35,521 nt of DNA from an uncultured Mycoplasmatota bacterium (GCA_946402735.1 CAMIXH010000006.1:1-35521), one strand, 5' to 3'; shown: positions 15,679-24,129, counted from the stretch's first letter. Notes: a model not told the origin generated them from the letters alone. Made by a program: numbers and translations.

Positions 15679-18260
15679 TATTGTTCACCTCCAAAGGCAT
15701 TCATATTTTCATCACTAATATATTCTTTATATTGATCTTCTAGTGATTCTTGTTTTTCATCTTCTTCTTTTTTCTTTGATTTTTCATATTCATAATAATT
15801 GTCGCCACTCATATTATTTTTATCTATTACTTTATGAGCTGCATATGCTGCTGCTCCTACTCCAGCTCCTACAGCAGCCATTATTCCAACTGTCTTAAGA
15901 GCACTACCATCATCTTTTTCTTCTGGTATATCAACTATTGGCGCTGGCTCTGGTTCAGGTTCTATTATTATTTCTGATTCTGAATCATCAGGTTGTTCAT
16001 AATCATATTCAATATTGTCATTAGGTTCAACTATTGGATCATCAGTAATAATATCATCATCTAAATCTATATATTCATTTCCACCATCATCTGGTACTTC
16101 AGGTTCAGGTTGTGGTGTTGGAAGTGGATCTGGTTTAGTTGGTTCACCTGGTTTTGGAATTGGATCCGGTCTAGTTGGCTTAGTTGGTGTAGTTGGTGTA
16201 TCCGGTTCAGTTGGTTCTTCTACTGGTGCATCAATTGGGTCAACAGGTGGTTCCTCAGTAGGTTGTGTTAATGGATCAACTGGAGGCTCTTCTGTTGGTG
16301 GTGTTAGTGGGTCTGTAGGTGTCTCAGTTGGATCCGTTGGTGTTTCAGTAGTTCCCGGATCAGCAGGCGTCTCTGTAGTGCCTGGATCAGGTGCCTCTGG
16401 TGCTGTTGGTTCAGTTGGTGTAGTTGGTGTTGTTGGTGTTGTTGGTGTTGATCCTGGAGTATAAGGTGTATAAGGTTTTACTGGTTTAGCAGGTTCTTCC
16501 TCTGGAACTTCAATAGGTGTTGCAGCCTTGTCAATAATATAATCTAATGATTCATTCATTATTGTTGCAACTTCATCTCCATACTTCTTAGGATTTTCAG
16601 TATTCTCTGGATCTACTCCCATATCTCCTACTGTTTTTATTCCATCCACTTCATATTTTTCTTTTAATTTCTTTGCTCCTAATATGATTCCTTCTTCTGG
16701 TGTATCATAATATTTTCCATCTGTTTTATTTCCATATTCTAGTCCAAAGAAATCATTATCTTCTATCATATTTCCTGGTGTTCCATCTCCACCATATCCT
16801 GTCTCTTTTGCACACAATCCGACTAATGTTAATGGATCTATTCCTGTTTCTTCTGCCGCCACTATAAATGTTGCTCCCATTCCTAAAAGTGGACTATGTG
16901 GATTTCCTGTTGATGCTGCCCAATTTTCAAATAATAAATCTAAATCTTGGGCAGTAACTTGATATATTTCTTCTGTTATATCTTTATCTCTTAATATTTC
17001 TGGATTATATTCTGGTATACTTGCTCTAAATTCTGCTACATATTGATTATAATCTGTTATTAATTGGTTTAAATCATAATCATATGTTTCTAAGTTATTG
17101 ATTGGTATATCATATTCTTGGCTTGTTAATGGAGCAATAAAATCATTCATTAATTTTTCTGTTGCTGCATCAAGTTGCTTATCTAAATAATTGAATCTAT
17201 CTCCTACTTCACCAAAAAGAACAAGTTCTTGATGCATTTTTTCACATAATAATTTAACTGCATTGCAAAGATTTGAAACAATACCTGGTTCTAAAGCAGG
17301 TACAGCTGTTGTACTTGATACTGAAAATTTGAATGGACTACGTCCAAGTTGTGACAATTTTGTATTTATATTTGTCAAACCTTGAGATAAATATTCATTA
17401 TCACTTTGAATAATACCGTTATAATATGGGCCACTTCCTGTTACTTCATTTAATTTTTCTAAAGTTAATGGCCTAGTTGTCCATTTTCCTTCATCATCTA
17501 CATAGTGTTCTGTTATTACATATTCAATTGTAACATCTCCATTATTTCTATCATGATATGATGTTGGCAATTGTGTAAAATCAAATTCACCATTATTTAA
17601 ATTAGTTATTCCATTTAAAGCAAACAAATCATGTGGACAAACATGACAATTACTTGAAATATCTCTTCCATTTTTGTAAACTTTAAATCTGATATCAACC
17701 ATATGAACGCCTTCATATGTCGCTTCAACAGCACTACTATTATATAGACTAGAGCCAGGTCTAGCATATACATTTAATACAGTAACATTATTATCAATTA
17801 ATGTTTGTTTATGTGCTTGATCAATACCAGTATTACTACAGTTTTCAATTACTATTGCTGTAAAATCTCTAGCTCCAGTTTGATCAGCATATACAGCAGC
17901 AAAATCCACTGTTCTACGTGCTGTCATACTAAATCCAGAAATCATTGTATTACTTGAGTCAATATCAAATGCTGTAGATAAGTCATTTATCAAGCTTGAA
18001 GCTGGTTGCATCCAATTATCTCTATATGATGAAATTCTTATATCTATACTATTGTGATTAGGATTTTCAGAAAAATATTTATCATAATATATATAATCTG
18101 AACTTCCTCCAGCACCATATCCATTTACATTTATACATGCGTTTGAATCAATATCTCCAACTTTTACATTATAAGTATAGTTGCGACCATTATATGTATA
18201 AGTAAGTTCATATTCCCCAGGACCACCTGCTACAATTTCATCTATTGATGTTACTTTCAT
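15678..18260 (-). CDS. Esterase-like / GH73 peptidoglycan hydrolase with Pro-Thr stalk and membrane anchor
   Basis: 860-aa multidomain protein. Residues ~40-200 look like an alpha/beta hydrolase: NGYGAGGSSDY, then nucleophile elbow ISGFSMTARRT with Ser111; Thr replaces the usual Gly after SM. Residues ~330-440 are helical. Residues ~445-575 match the GH73 glucosaminidase pattern: LVGLCAKETGYGG with catalytic candidate Glu486, then NDFFGLEYG, YDTPEEGIILGAKKL and KKYGDEVATI. Residues ~580-725 are a Pro/Thr/Glu-rich stalk with repeats, ~730-785 an acidic stretch, ~786-809 one transmembrane helix, and ~50 charged residues end the protein. There is no signal peptide. The neighbours are EssC and helical type VII-like proteins, so export by EssC and local cell-wall cleavage are likely (inference). 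SD AGGAAGTGA, 11 bases after the upstream stop. Confidence 0.8.
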   Translation of the reverse strand: MKVTSIDEIVAGGPGEYELTYTYNGRNYTYNVKVGDIDSNACINVNGYGAGGSSDYIYYDKYFSENPNHNSIDIRISSYRDNWMQPASSLINDLSTAFDIDSSNTMISGFSMTARRTVDFAAVYADQTGARDFTAIVIENCSNTGIDQAHKQTLIDNNVTVLNVYARPGSSLYNSSAVEATYEGVHMVDIRFKVYKNGRDISSNCHVCPHDLFALNGITNLNNGEFDFTQLPTSYHDRNNGDVTIEYVITEHYVDDEGKWTTRPLTLEKLNEVTGSGPYYNGIIQSDNEYLSQGLTNINTKLSQLGRSPFKFSVSSTTAVPALEPGIVSNLCNAVKLLCEKMHQELVLFGEVGDRFNYLDKQLDAATEKLMNDFIAPLTSQEYDIPINNLETYDYDLNQLITDYNQYVAEFRASIPEYNPEILRDKDITEEIYQVTAQDLDLLFENWAASTGNPHSPLLGMGATFIVAAEETGIDPLTLVGLCAKETGYGGDGTPGNMIEDNDFFGLEYGNKTDGKYYDTPEEGIILGAKKLKEKYEVDGIKTVGDMGVDPENTENPKKYGDEVATIMNESLDYIIDKAATPIEVPEEEPAKPVKPYTPYTPGSTPTTPTTPTTPTEPTAPEAPDPGTTETPADPGTTETPTDPTETPTDPLTPPTEEPPVDPLTQPTEEPPVDPIDAPVEEPTEPDTPTTPTKPTRPDPIPKPGEPTKPDPLPTPQPEPEVPDDGGNEYIDLDDDIITDDPIVEPNDNIEYDYEQPDDSESEIIIEPEPEPAPIVDIPEEKDDGSALKTVGIMAAVGAGVGAAAYAAHKVIDKNNMSGDNYYEYEKSKKKEEDEKQESLEDQYKEYISDENMNAFGGEQ
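16100..16470 (-). repeat. In-frame Pro/Thr-rich tandem repeats
   Basis: Coding repeats inside the 860-aa protein: TPT units (ggtgttgtt-type 9-mers at 16415-16450 on the plus strand), two copies of DPGTTETP, and two near copies of a 12-13 residue unit PLTxPTEEPPVDP. Likely to vary in length between strains. Confidence 0.75.
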
Positions 18261-18271
18261 TATTTCACTTC

Positions 18272-18616
18272 CTATTCTTCTTTATTTTCTTCTATTAATT
18301 CTTCTTTTTCGCTGTTTAATTTTGAAATTCTTGCTTTTAATATATCTCTTTGAGCTTCTATACTATTAAGATTTTTTCTATAATTAATTCTATTTTCTGT
18401 ATCATATGCAGCTAATTTCTTCTCAAAATTATTACCTTGTACAGATGCTCCTAATAGTTCTAAGCACCTAGCAATATTCTTATTAAGAGAAGTTACAACT
18501 TCTTCCATATCATCTAGTTCTTTTCCCTTATCTTTTTCTATATCGATTTGAGAATCAATTTCTTTAATTCTAGCTTTATTTTCAATAATTTTATTATCTG
18601 CTTTCTTCTCTTCCAT
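18272..18616 (-). CDS. Small coiled-coil type VII-associated protein (YwqH/DUF5082-like)
   Basis: 114-aa acidic/basic coiled-coil protein, first gene of the type VII operon. Heptad-like helices run from residue ~5 to 40 (NKIIENKARIKEIDSQID) and ~70 to 110 (RKNLNSIEAQRDILKARISK), separated by a short LELLGASVQGNNF turn. Size and layout resemble YwqH/DUF5082 proteins, which accompany type VII substrates and may act as chaperones. The ATG at 18616 is preferred: GGAG lies 6 bases upstream and the promoter -10 at 18639 rules out a start at 18667. The ATG at 18628 would lie at or next to the predicted transcript start without an SD. Family assignment is tentative; a real protein in this operon is nearly certain. 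Confidence 0.75.
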   Translation of the reverse strand: MEEKKADNKIIENKARIKEIDSQIDIEKDKGKELDDMEEVVTSLNKNIARCLELLGASVQGNNFEKKLAAYDTENRINYRKNLNSIEAQRDILKARISKLNSEKEELIEENKEE

Positions 18617-18638
18617 ACTATACTCCATACTATTATAA

Positions 18639-18667
18639 AGTATACCACATTTATAATAATTTACCAA
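18639..18667 (-). promoter_or_regulatory. Promoter of the type VII substrate operon
   Basis: -35 TTGGTA (18662-18667), 17-base spacer, extended -10 TGGTATACT (-10 hexamer 18639-18644), minus strand. Confidence 0.65.
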
Positions 18668-18671
18668 TACA

Positions 18672-18701
18672 AAAAGAAGACTTTTTTATTTGTCTTCTTC
18701 T
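18672..18701 (-). terminator. Terminator of the rimP-rbfA operon
   Basis: Stem AAGAAGAC / GTCTTCTT around the rbfA stop codon, with an A/T loop of about 10 bases, followed by TTTTTG on the minus strand. The U-run is short, so some readthrough into the type VII operon is possible. Confidence 0.6.
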
Positions 18702-19030
18702 TTATGTAATTCTTCTATAATATTTTCTATTTTTTCTCCATAAGCAATGGAATCATCATAAATAAACTTTAATTCTGGAGTATGTCTCATTTCTACTCTT
18801 TGTGATAGAAGTGTTCTAAAAAAACCTGCTGCGTTATTTAAATCTTTAGTAACATGTTCTCTATCGTCAATAGTTGTAAAGTATACTTTAGCATAGCTTA
18901 AATCATTTGACACATCTACACCAGTAATAACTACATTTTTAAAGTCTACATCTTTTGCTTCTAAAAATAGAATATTACCAAGTTCTCTTTGAATATCTGA
19001 ACTTGCTCTTTCTCCTTTTAGTTTACTCAT
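18686..19030 (-). CDS. rbfA: Ribosome-binding factor A
   Basis: Cold-adaptation and 30S maturation factor that binds pre-30S particles near 16S helix 1. The 114-aa length is normal. The KH-type core is recognisable: GERASSDIQRELGNIL at the N-terminus, VVITGVDVSNDLSYAKVYFTT in the middle and LSQRVEMRHTPELKFIYDDS near the end. The start overlaps the infB stop by four bases (ATGA), so translation is coupled. Last gene of the rimP operon. Confidence 0.97.
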   Translation of the reverse strand: MSKLKGERASSDIQRELGNILFLEAKDVDFKNVVITGVDVSNDLSYAKVYFTTIDDREHVTKDLNNAAGFFRTLLSQRVEMRHTPELKFIYDDSIAYGEKIENIIEELHKEEDK

Positions 19031-21156
19031 TTTTTAATTTCCCTACTTTCAAAGACTTCAATAACATCTCCCTCTTTAATATCTGGGAATTGTTCTACTA
19101 CTATTCCACAATCGAATCCTGCTTTTACTTCTTTAGCTTGATCTTTTTCTCTTTGAAGTGAAGCAATCTTAGATGTTGTTACAACAATACCATCTCTAAT
19201 AACTCTACATGGTGTATTTACTTTAGCAATACCACTTGTTACATGAGAACCAGCAATTGTACCAATCTTTGAGAAATGGAATAATTGTCTTACTTCTACT
19301 TCTCCTACTATTACTTCTTCAAATTCTGGATCTAGCATACCTTTCATAGCAGCTTCAATTTCTTCTACTAATTTATAAATAATATTATATAGTCTAATTT
19401 CTACTTCATAGTTTTTAGCAGATTCTTTAGTAGATGCTGATGGACTTACATTAAATCCAATAATAATTGCATTAGATGCATTTGCTAAAACTACATCACT
19501 TTCAGTAATAGTTCCAACACCACTTCTAATAACATTTACTTTTACACCTTCAACATTAATTTTTAAAAGTGCATTCTTAACAGCTTCTTCACTACCTTTA
19601 ACATCTGTTTTTAAAACTATATTTATTTCTTTTCTACCTTCTTTGATAGAATCAAACAATTCATCTAAACTTAATGCTTTATGAGCAAATCTCTTAGATT
19701 TTTCTGTTTCTTTTCTCTTAATAGCTACACTTCTAGCTTCTTTTTCACTTTCAAAAGCCATGAACTTATCTCCTGCTACTGGAACATCTTCAAGTCCAGT
19801 TACTTCAACAGGTTTACTTGGTTCAGCTTCTAATACTTCACGACCAGTATCATCTCTTAGAGTTCTAACCTTTCCATGATTAGTTCCAACTACAATTGGA
19901 TCTCCAAGTCTTAATGTACCATTTTGAATTAATAATGTTACAATTGGTCCTCTATTCTTATCAAGTCTAGCTTCAATAACAGAACCCATAGCATATCTAT
20001 TTGGATTTGCTTTTAATTCTAAAACTTCAGATAAGGCATTAATATTATCAAGTAATAAATCAACACCTTCTCCAGTATGAGCACTAACTTTAACAAATAT
20101 AGTATCTCCACCCCATTCTTCTGGAGTAAGACCTAATTCTGATAATTCACTCATTATTTTATCTATATTGATATTTGGTTTATCAATTTTATTTATTGCT
20201 ACTATAATTGGTACATTAGCTGCTTTTGCATGATCAATTGCTTCTTTAGTTTGAGGCATTACTCCGTCATCAGCAGCAACAATTATAATTACTATATCAG
20301 TTACACTAGCACCTCTAGCACGCATCTCTGTAAATGCTGCATGTCCTGGAGTATCAATAAATGTTATTTTTCTTCCATTCTTTTCAACTTGATAAGCACC
20401 AATAGCTTGAGTAATTCCACCTGCTTCACCAGAAGCAACATGAGAATTTCTAATGTAATCAAGTAGTGTTGTTTTACCATGATCAACGTGTCCCATTATT
20501 GTAACTACTGCTGGTCTTGGGCGTAAATCCTCTTCTTTATCAGTAACTATATATTCTTCAAAATTACTAATATCTGTTGTTTCTTCACGAGTTAATTCTT
20601 TATTGTAATCCATTACAACAATACTAGCATCATCATATGATATAGCTTGATTTGAAGAAATCATAAGACCCATACCAATTAACTTCTTAACAAGTTCTCC
20701 TGGAGTTACTCCAATACCACTTGCTAAATCTGATACGCTCATACCTTCTCTATAAATTACTACATTACTTTCTTGAACTTCTTTATTACTTTGAAGTTTA
20801 GTTTTGTTTTTATAGATATTTTTCTTCTTTAGTGATAAGTCTTCATCTTTTTGAATTTTAGTGCTATCTTTCTTTTTGATTTTTTCTTTTACTTTTGTAT
20901 CTTCATCAAAAACTTCAATATTATGAGCTAGTGCTGCTTGTTCAGCTCTATCTTCCATTTCATATTTATCAGCTAATTCTTCTGCTAAATTATTTTCCTT
21001 ATTAGATAAATCTCCCATTTCATTATCTAACATTATGATAGCTTCATCGTCTAAAAAGTCAGTTGTATTATTATACTTAAAACCTAATTCTTTTAATTTG
21101 GACATTACTAAAGAAGTATCTACACCTAGTTCTAATGCATAATCTTCTATACTCAT
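19027..21156 (-). CDS. infB: Translation initiation factor IF-2
   Basis: GTPase that recruits fMet-tRNA to the 30S subunit and promotes subunit joining. 709 aa, near the Bacillus length. Residues 1-60 form an IF2 N-domain ([20 protein letters not shown]) and ~135-190 a second one; the linker between is Lys/Glu-rich and short. G1 is GHVDHGKTT (~222-230), G3 DTPGHAAF (~269-276), G4 NKID (~323-326). The C-terminal domain retains the initiator-tRNA binding region. SD AGGAGG precedes the ATG at 21156, 18 bases after the ylxR stop. It ends in TGA. Confidence 0.98.
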   Translation of the reverse strand: MSIEDYALELGVDTSLVMSKLKELGFKYNNTTDFLDDEAIIMLDNEMGDLSNKENNLAEELADKYEMEDRAEQAALAHNIEVFDEDTKVKEKIKKKDSTKIQKDEDLSLKKKNIYKNKTKLQSNKEVQESNVVIYREGMSVSDLASGIGVTPGELVKKLIGMGLMISSNQAISYDDASIVVMDYNKELTREETTDISNFEEYIVTDKEEDLRPRPAVVTIMGHVDHGKTTLLDYIRNSHVASGEAGGITQAIGAYQVEKNGRKITFIDTPGHAAFTEMRARGASVTDIVIIIVAADDGVMPQTKEAIDHAKAANVPIIVAINKIDKPNINIDKIMSELSELGLTPEEWGGDTIFVKVSAHTGEGVDLLLDNINALSEVLELKANPNRYAMGSVIEARLDKNRGPIVTLLIQNGTLRLGDPIVVGTNHGKVRTLRDDTGREVLEAEPSKPVEVTGLEDVPVAGDKFMAFESEKEARSVAIKRKETEKSKRFAHKALSLDELFDSIKEGRKEINIVLKTDVKGSEEAVKNALLKINVEGVKVNVIRSGVGTITESDVVLANASNAIIIGFNVSPSASTKESAKNYEVEIRLYNIIYKLVEEIEAAMKGMLDPEFEEVIVGEVEVRQLFHFSKIGTIAGSHVTSGIAKVNTPCRVIRDGIVVTTSKIASLQREKDQAKEVKAGFDCGIVVEQFPDIKEGDVIEVFESREIKK

Positions 21157-21174
21157 ACCCTTATCCTCCTTCTT

Positions 21175-21432
21175 CTAAATTTTACTTAATAATTCATCAT
21201 ATATTTGTTCATCTATTTTACATTCAAGATGACGCTCCAATACTTTTGTTTTTCTTGCTTGTTCTATAACAGATGCATCTTTCTTTAAATATGCACCTCT
21301 TCCATTTGCTTTTAAAGTATCATCTACAAATACTTCTCCTGTATTATTTTTAACTACTCTAAGCAAATCTTTCTTTTCTAGTTTTTCATGAGAAACTACA
21401 CATGTTCTCATAGGTACTTTTTTTACTTTCAT
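21175..21432 (-). CDS. ylxR: YlxR (DUF448) RNA-binding protein
   Basis: 85-aa protein with the YlxR signature: PMRTCVVSHEKLEKKDLLRV near the start and NGRGAYLKKDASVIEQA in the middle, with the family's conserved GRGAY. YlxR (also called RnpM in Bacillus) is an RNA-binding protein reported to modulate RNase P. Its position between nusA and infB is the standard one. The usual following gene, the L7Ae-like ylxQ, is missing: infB starts 18 bases downstream. The start overlaps the preceding small gene by four bases (ATGA). Confidence 0.95.
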   Translation of the reverse strand: MKVKKVPMRTCVVSHEKLEKKDLLRVVKNNTGEVFVDDTLKANGRGAYLKKDASVIEQARKTKVLERHLECKIDEQIYDELLSKI

Positions 21433-21647
21433 AGTCTACCTCCCGTTCTACTTCTAGGTCTCATTTTTAAACGTAAAGTTCTTTTTAACCCCCTAGCAGG
21501 CATATGATCATGATTAACATATTTATCATATTCACTTTCAGGTATTTCACTATGTGTTTTTAAATATTCCATTTTATTTTCTCTTGCTTGTTTTAATGCA
21601 TCTATTGTAGCTTGCATACAAGCAACTTTTAACTTACCAAGACTCAT
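21429..21647 (-). CDS. Small basic protein of unknown function in the nusA operon
   Basis: 72-aa protein I do not recognise. The ATG at 21647 has an ideal SD (GGGAGGTGA, 6 bases upstream). A GTG three codons earlier lies inside that SD and is rejected. The N-terminal ~30 residues form a predicted helix (LGKLKVACMQATIDALKQAR), followed by EYLKTHSEIPESEYDKYV and then a strongly basic tail, GLKRTLRLKMRPRSRTGGRL. The tail resembles ribosomal-protein extensions and suggests RNA binding (inference). It is translationally coupled to ylxR by a TGA/ATG overlap and lies 24 bases after the nusA stop. Coupling, SD and operon position make it a real gene despite its size. Confidence 0.82.
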   Translation of the reverse strand: MSLGKLKVACMQATIDALKQARENKMEYLKTHSEIPESEYDKYVNHDHMPARGLKRTLRLKMRPRSRTGGRL

Positions 21648-21671
21648 GGTAATCACCTCCCTTAAAAAAAG

Positions 21672-22814
21672 TTAGGCATTAATTTGTTTGTTAATATCCT
21701 CTAAAGTCTTAATATTAATAGTATACTTTGTTAATTTACTTGCCAACTTAATATTTATACCTTTTTTACCAATAGCAAGACTTAAGTTTTCATCATCAGC
21801 AATAACTAATGCTTCTTTTTTCTTTTCATCTGTAATACTTACATTTAAATTTTTGGCAGGACTAAGTGCATTTGCTATAAATTCTTCTGGATCAGCTGAA
21901 TATGCTATTAAATCAACTTTTTCTCCTCCAAGTTCATTTATAATATTTGCAATTCTTCTTCCTTTTTCGCCAATACAACTTCCGATAGGATCAACATTTG
22001 GATTAGTAGATGCAACTGCTACTTTACTTCTAACGCCAGCTTCTCTAGCAACACCTCTAAGTTCTAAAGTACCATCTGCAAATTCTGGTATTTCATGTTC
22101 AAATAATCTCTTAACAAAACCATAATTCTTTCTTGAAACTAGAATTAGTGGTCCTTTTGGAGTTGATTCTATTTTAGTAATATATACTTTAATACTATCT
22201 CCCATAGTTAATTTTTCTCCTGGGATTAATTCATTTTTTGATAGTATTCCTCTTGCTTTACCCAAATCAACATAATAATTCTTAGCATCTTCCATAGCAA
22301 GGAATCCGACCATTAATTCGTCTTCCTTATCTTCGAATTCGCTCATTATTTTGTCGCGTTCTGCTTCTCTTATTTTTTGAAGTACAACTTGTTTAGCAAC
22401 GCTAATTGCAACTCTACCAAAATCATGTGGAGTTACTTCTTCTAATATTTCATCTCCAACTTGATATTCTTTATTAATCTCTTTAGCATCACTAATTGTC
22501 ATTTCATTTAGATAATCATGTTTTACTTTTACTTCTCCAGTTTCTGGATCAATTTCATCATCATCTTCATTATAATCTTCAACTATAGTAGTAACTTTAA
22601 ATACTTTAATATCTCCAGTATTTCTATCAATTAATACTCTAGAATTATAATCAGCTTTTTCATTTTTTCTAAAAGCTGCTGATAATGCTGATTCCATTGC
22701 TTCAAGAACAACATTTTCATCTATTCCTTTTTCACTAACAATAAAATCTAATGCTTTCTTAAATTCTTCTCCATTTACTTCTTTAGATTCTTCTTTTACT
22801 TTTTTAGTTCTCAT
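21672..22814 (-). CDS. nusA: Transcription termination/antitermination factor NusA
   Basis: Binds RNA polymerase and modulates pausing, termination and antitermination. 380 aa, matching Firmicute NusA without the acidic C-terminal repeats. Order: N-terminal polymerase-binding domain (EEFKKALDFIVSEKGI, AMESALSAAFRK), S1 domain (~135-200), KH1 containing VDPIGSCIGEKGRRIANI, and KH2 with LSLAIGKKGINIKLASKLT. The ATG at 22814 with GGGAG 9 bases upstream is preferred over a GTG at 22820 only three bases from that SD. The N-terminus carries ~15 extra lysine/glutamate-rich residues before the family's usual start. Overlaps rimP by 11 bases. Confidence 0.97.
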   Translation of the reverse strand: MRTKKVKEESKEVNGEEFKKALDFIVSEKGIDENVVLEAMESALSAAFRKNEKADYNSRVLIDRNTGDIKVFKVTTIVEDYNEDDDEIDPETGEVKVKHDYLNEMTISDAKEINKEYQVGDEILEEVTPHDFGRVAISVAKQVVLQKIREAERDKIMSEFEDKEDELMVGFLAMEDAKNYYVDLGKARGILSKNELIPGEKLTMGDSIKVYITKIESTPKGPLILVSRKNYGFVKRLFEHEIPEFADGTLELRGVAREAGVRSKVAVASTNPNVDPIGSCIGEKGRRIANIINELGGEKVDLIAYSADPEEFIANALSPAKNLNVSITDEKKKEALVIADDENLSLAIGKKGINIKLASKLTKYTINIKTLEDINKQINA

Positions 22815-23058
22815 CTTCACTTACTCCCTTACTTCCAACATCTAAAATATAATCTTCAATATCTAAATCTAATGAATCAATGATTGGACTTACAATGTGT
22901 GTTGCTTTTACACATAAATCCATATCAACACCATTTTCACTATCAATAGTTACAAATAATGTTTTTTGTCCATCTTCTTCTCCTAAATGGACACCAACAA
23001 GTTCAATATTTTCTTTCTTAAGAGCATCTTTAACACTCTTTGCTACTTTTTCTTCCAT
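22804..23058 (-). CDS. rimP: RimP reduced to its N-terminal domain
   Basis: 30S maturation factor, first gene of the nusA operon. The 84 residues match only the N-terminal domain of RimP: ELVGVHLGEEDGQKTLFVTI, then MDLCVKATHIVSPIIDSLD and a final strand YILDVGSKGVSE that corresponds to the usual YxLEVSSPG. The C-terminal SH3-like domain (about 70 residues) is absent. The stop is followed directly by the SD and start of nusA, so there is no remnant of the missing part in frame. SD AAGGAG precedes the ATG at 23058. Identification rests on sequence plus the canonical position upstream of nusA. Confidence 0.88.
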   Translation of the reverse strand: MEEKVAKSVKDALKKENIELVGVHLGEEDGQKTLFVTIDSENGVDMDLCVKATHIVSPIIDSLDLDIEDYILDVGSKGVSEDEN

Positions 23059-23081
23059 TATCTTCTCCTTATCAAATTAAA

Positions 23082-23101
23082 GAGTGGACTTCTGCCCACT
23101 C
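23082..23101 (-). promoter_or_regulatory. Hairpin in the rimP-nusA leader
   Basis: 7-bp stem GAGTGGG / TCCACTC on the minus strand (one G-T pair), 6-base loop, followed by TTTAATTTG, about 15 bases downstream of the -10 box. Similar GAGUGGG...CCCACUC hairpins precede rimP in other Firmicutes (from memory); possible attenuator or NusA autoregulation site. Confidence 0.55.
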
Positions 23102-23116
23102 CTCGTTGTCACTTGT

Positions 23117-23145
23117 ATTATAACATAAGGTTTTTCCTAATACAA
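23117..23145 (-). promoter_or_regulatory. Promoter of the rimP-nusA-infB operon
   Basis: -35 TTGTAT (23140-23145), 17-base spacer, extended -10 TGTTATAAT (-10 hexamer 23117-23122), minus strand. Confidence 0.65.
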
Positions 23146-23160
23146 GAACATTTTTCATAA

Positions 23161-24105
23161 TTAAATCCTTTTATAATATGTCATTAGTCCTTCACCATTT
23201 TTTAAGAATTCTGGTATTTGACTAAATACATAATCATCCCATATATTAGCATCTACTAAATATATTTGTTTACTACCTATAATAAATGTCCATTCAACTT
23301 GTCTAATCTCACTTAATTCTTCACATAATAACTTAGTTATTTCAATGCAAGAACTTAGTTTTGGTATTTCAAATCCATTAAAGTTTTCTTTATAATTTTG
23401 ACCATTTTCATCTTTAAAATTACCAACAATACACTTACTGTCTAAATCAACATAGCCACTTATTATTTCTTTGCCATCTCTAAATTTAATAGTTGATGAT
23501 ACTATTTCTGGTCCTCTATTATAAACACTTACTATATTAACAAATACTAGATTACTTATTTTATTTAACTCTTTATATTGATTAAACTTCTTTTCCATTA
23601 AGTAATCTTTATTATCTTTCATATCTTCTGCTAAGAAAGCAGGACTTCTATAATCAGTTAAATTATATTCTTTGTAACTTGTTAAGAAACTAGCTTCCTT
23701 ACTTCTACCAATTACATATTTACTTTCTAATATAATGTCTTCTGTTTGTTTAAAACTAAGATCATTAATATTACTAACTTCTCTTTTTAAATAATCTTTA
23801 AATTTTTTGTTAAATTTTTCTTTATTATTAATAGTACTTGTTATCTTTTCATTAACCAATTTATCTTTTAGAAAATCATATCTTCTTTTAGACATAAAAG
23901 TATTTCTTTTACATCCATCTATTCTATAAAACTCAAATATTCTATACTCATTTGATGTAACACCATATCTTAATTTACACCATAAAATATCCCAAAACAA
24001 AATTAAACCTAAACTATTAGATTTATTAGCGCAATAATTTAAATTATTATTAAAAACTTTTAACTCTTTTAACATCTTTTTAAATGCTTTTTTAATAGAA
24101 TCCAT
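23161..24105 (-). CDS. Sugar-transfer-associated ATP-grasp protein
   Basis: 314-aa cytosolic protein resembling the ATP-grasp family associated with sugar transfer (ATPgrasp_ST, related to hexapeptide/polysaccharide loci). Diagnostic parts are the N-terminal LILFWDILWCKLRYGVTSNE, then EFYRIDGCKRNTFMSKRR, and the C-terminal VEWTFIIGSKQIYLVDAN, where the acidic/Asn metal-binding end of ATP-grasp enzymes is expected. Middle segments (STIKFRDGKEIISGYVDL) fit the ATP-binding half. The predicted reaction is ATP-dependent ligation of a carboxylate to an amine or hydroxyl; substrates unknown. No glycan gene is adjacent in this window. SD AGGTGG precedes the ATG at 24105. It has its own promoter, divergent from the ClpX-like gene. 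Confidence 0.68.
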   Translation of the reverse strand: MDSIKKAFKKMLKELKVFNNNLNYCANKSNSLGLILFWDILWCKLRYGVTSNEYRIFEFYRIDGCKRNTFMSKRRYDFLKDKLVNEKITSTINNKEKFNKKFKDYLKREVSNINDLSFKQTEDIILESKYVIGRSKEASFLTSYKEYNLTDYRSPAFLAEDMKDNKDYLMEKKFNQYKELNKISNLVFVNIVSVYNRGPEIVSSTIKFRDGKEIISGYVDLDSKCIVGNFKDENGQNYKENFNGFEIPKLSSCIEITKLLCEELSEIRQVEWTFIIGSKQIYLVDANIWDDYVFSQIPEFLKNGEGLMTYYKRI

Positions 24106-24129
24106 ATTATCCCACCTGATTACAATATA

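Noticed and set aside
16015-16464. 149-codon plus-strand frame rich in Gly/Ser/Val
   Set aside because: It is the opposite strand of the Pro/Thr repeat stalk of the 860-aa protein. No SD, and composition is explained by the repeats.
16100-16470. Short tandem repeats considered as a CRISPR array or noncoding repeat
   Set aside because: Units are in-frame 9- to 39-base coding repeats without unique spacers.
21688-22125. 145-codon plus-strand frame opposite nusA
   Set aside because: Shadow of a highly conserved gene, no SD, hydrophobic low-complexity translation.
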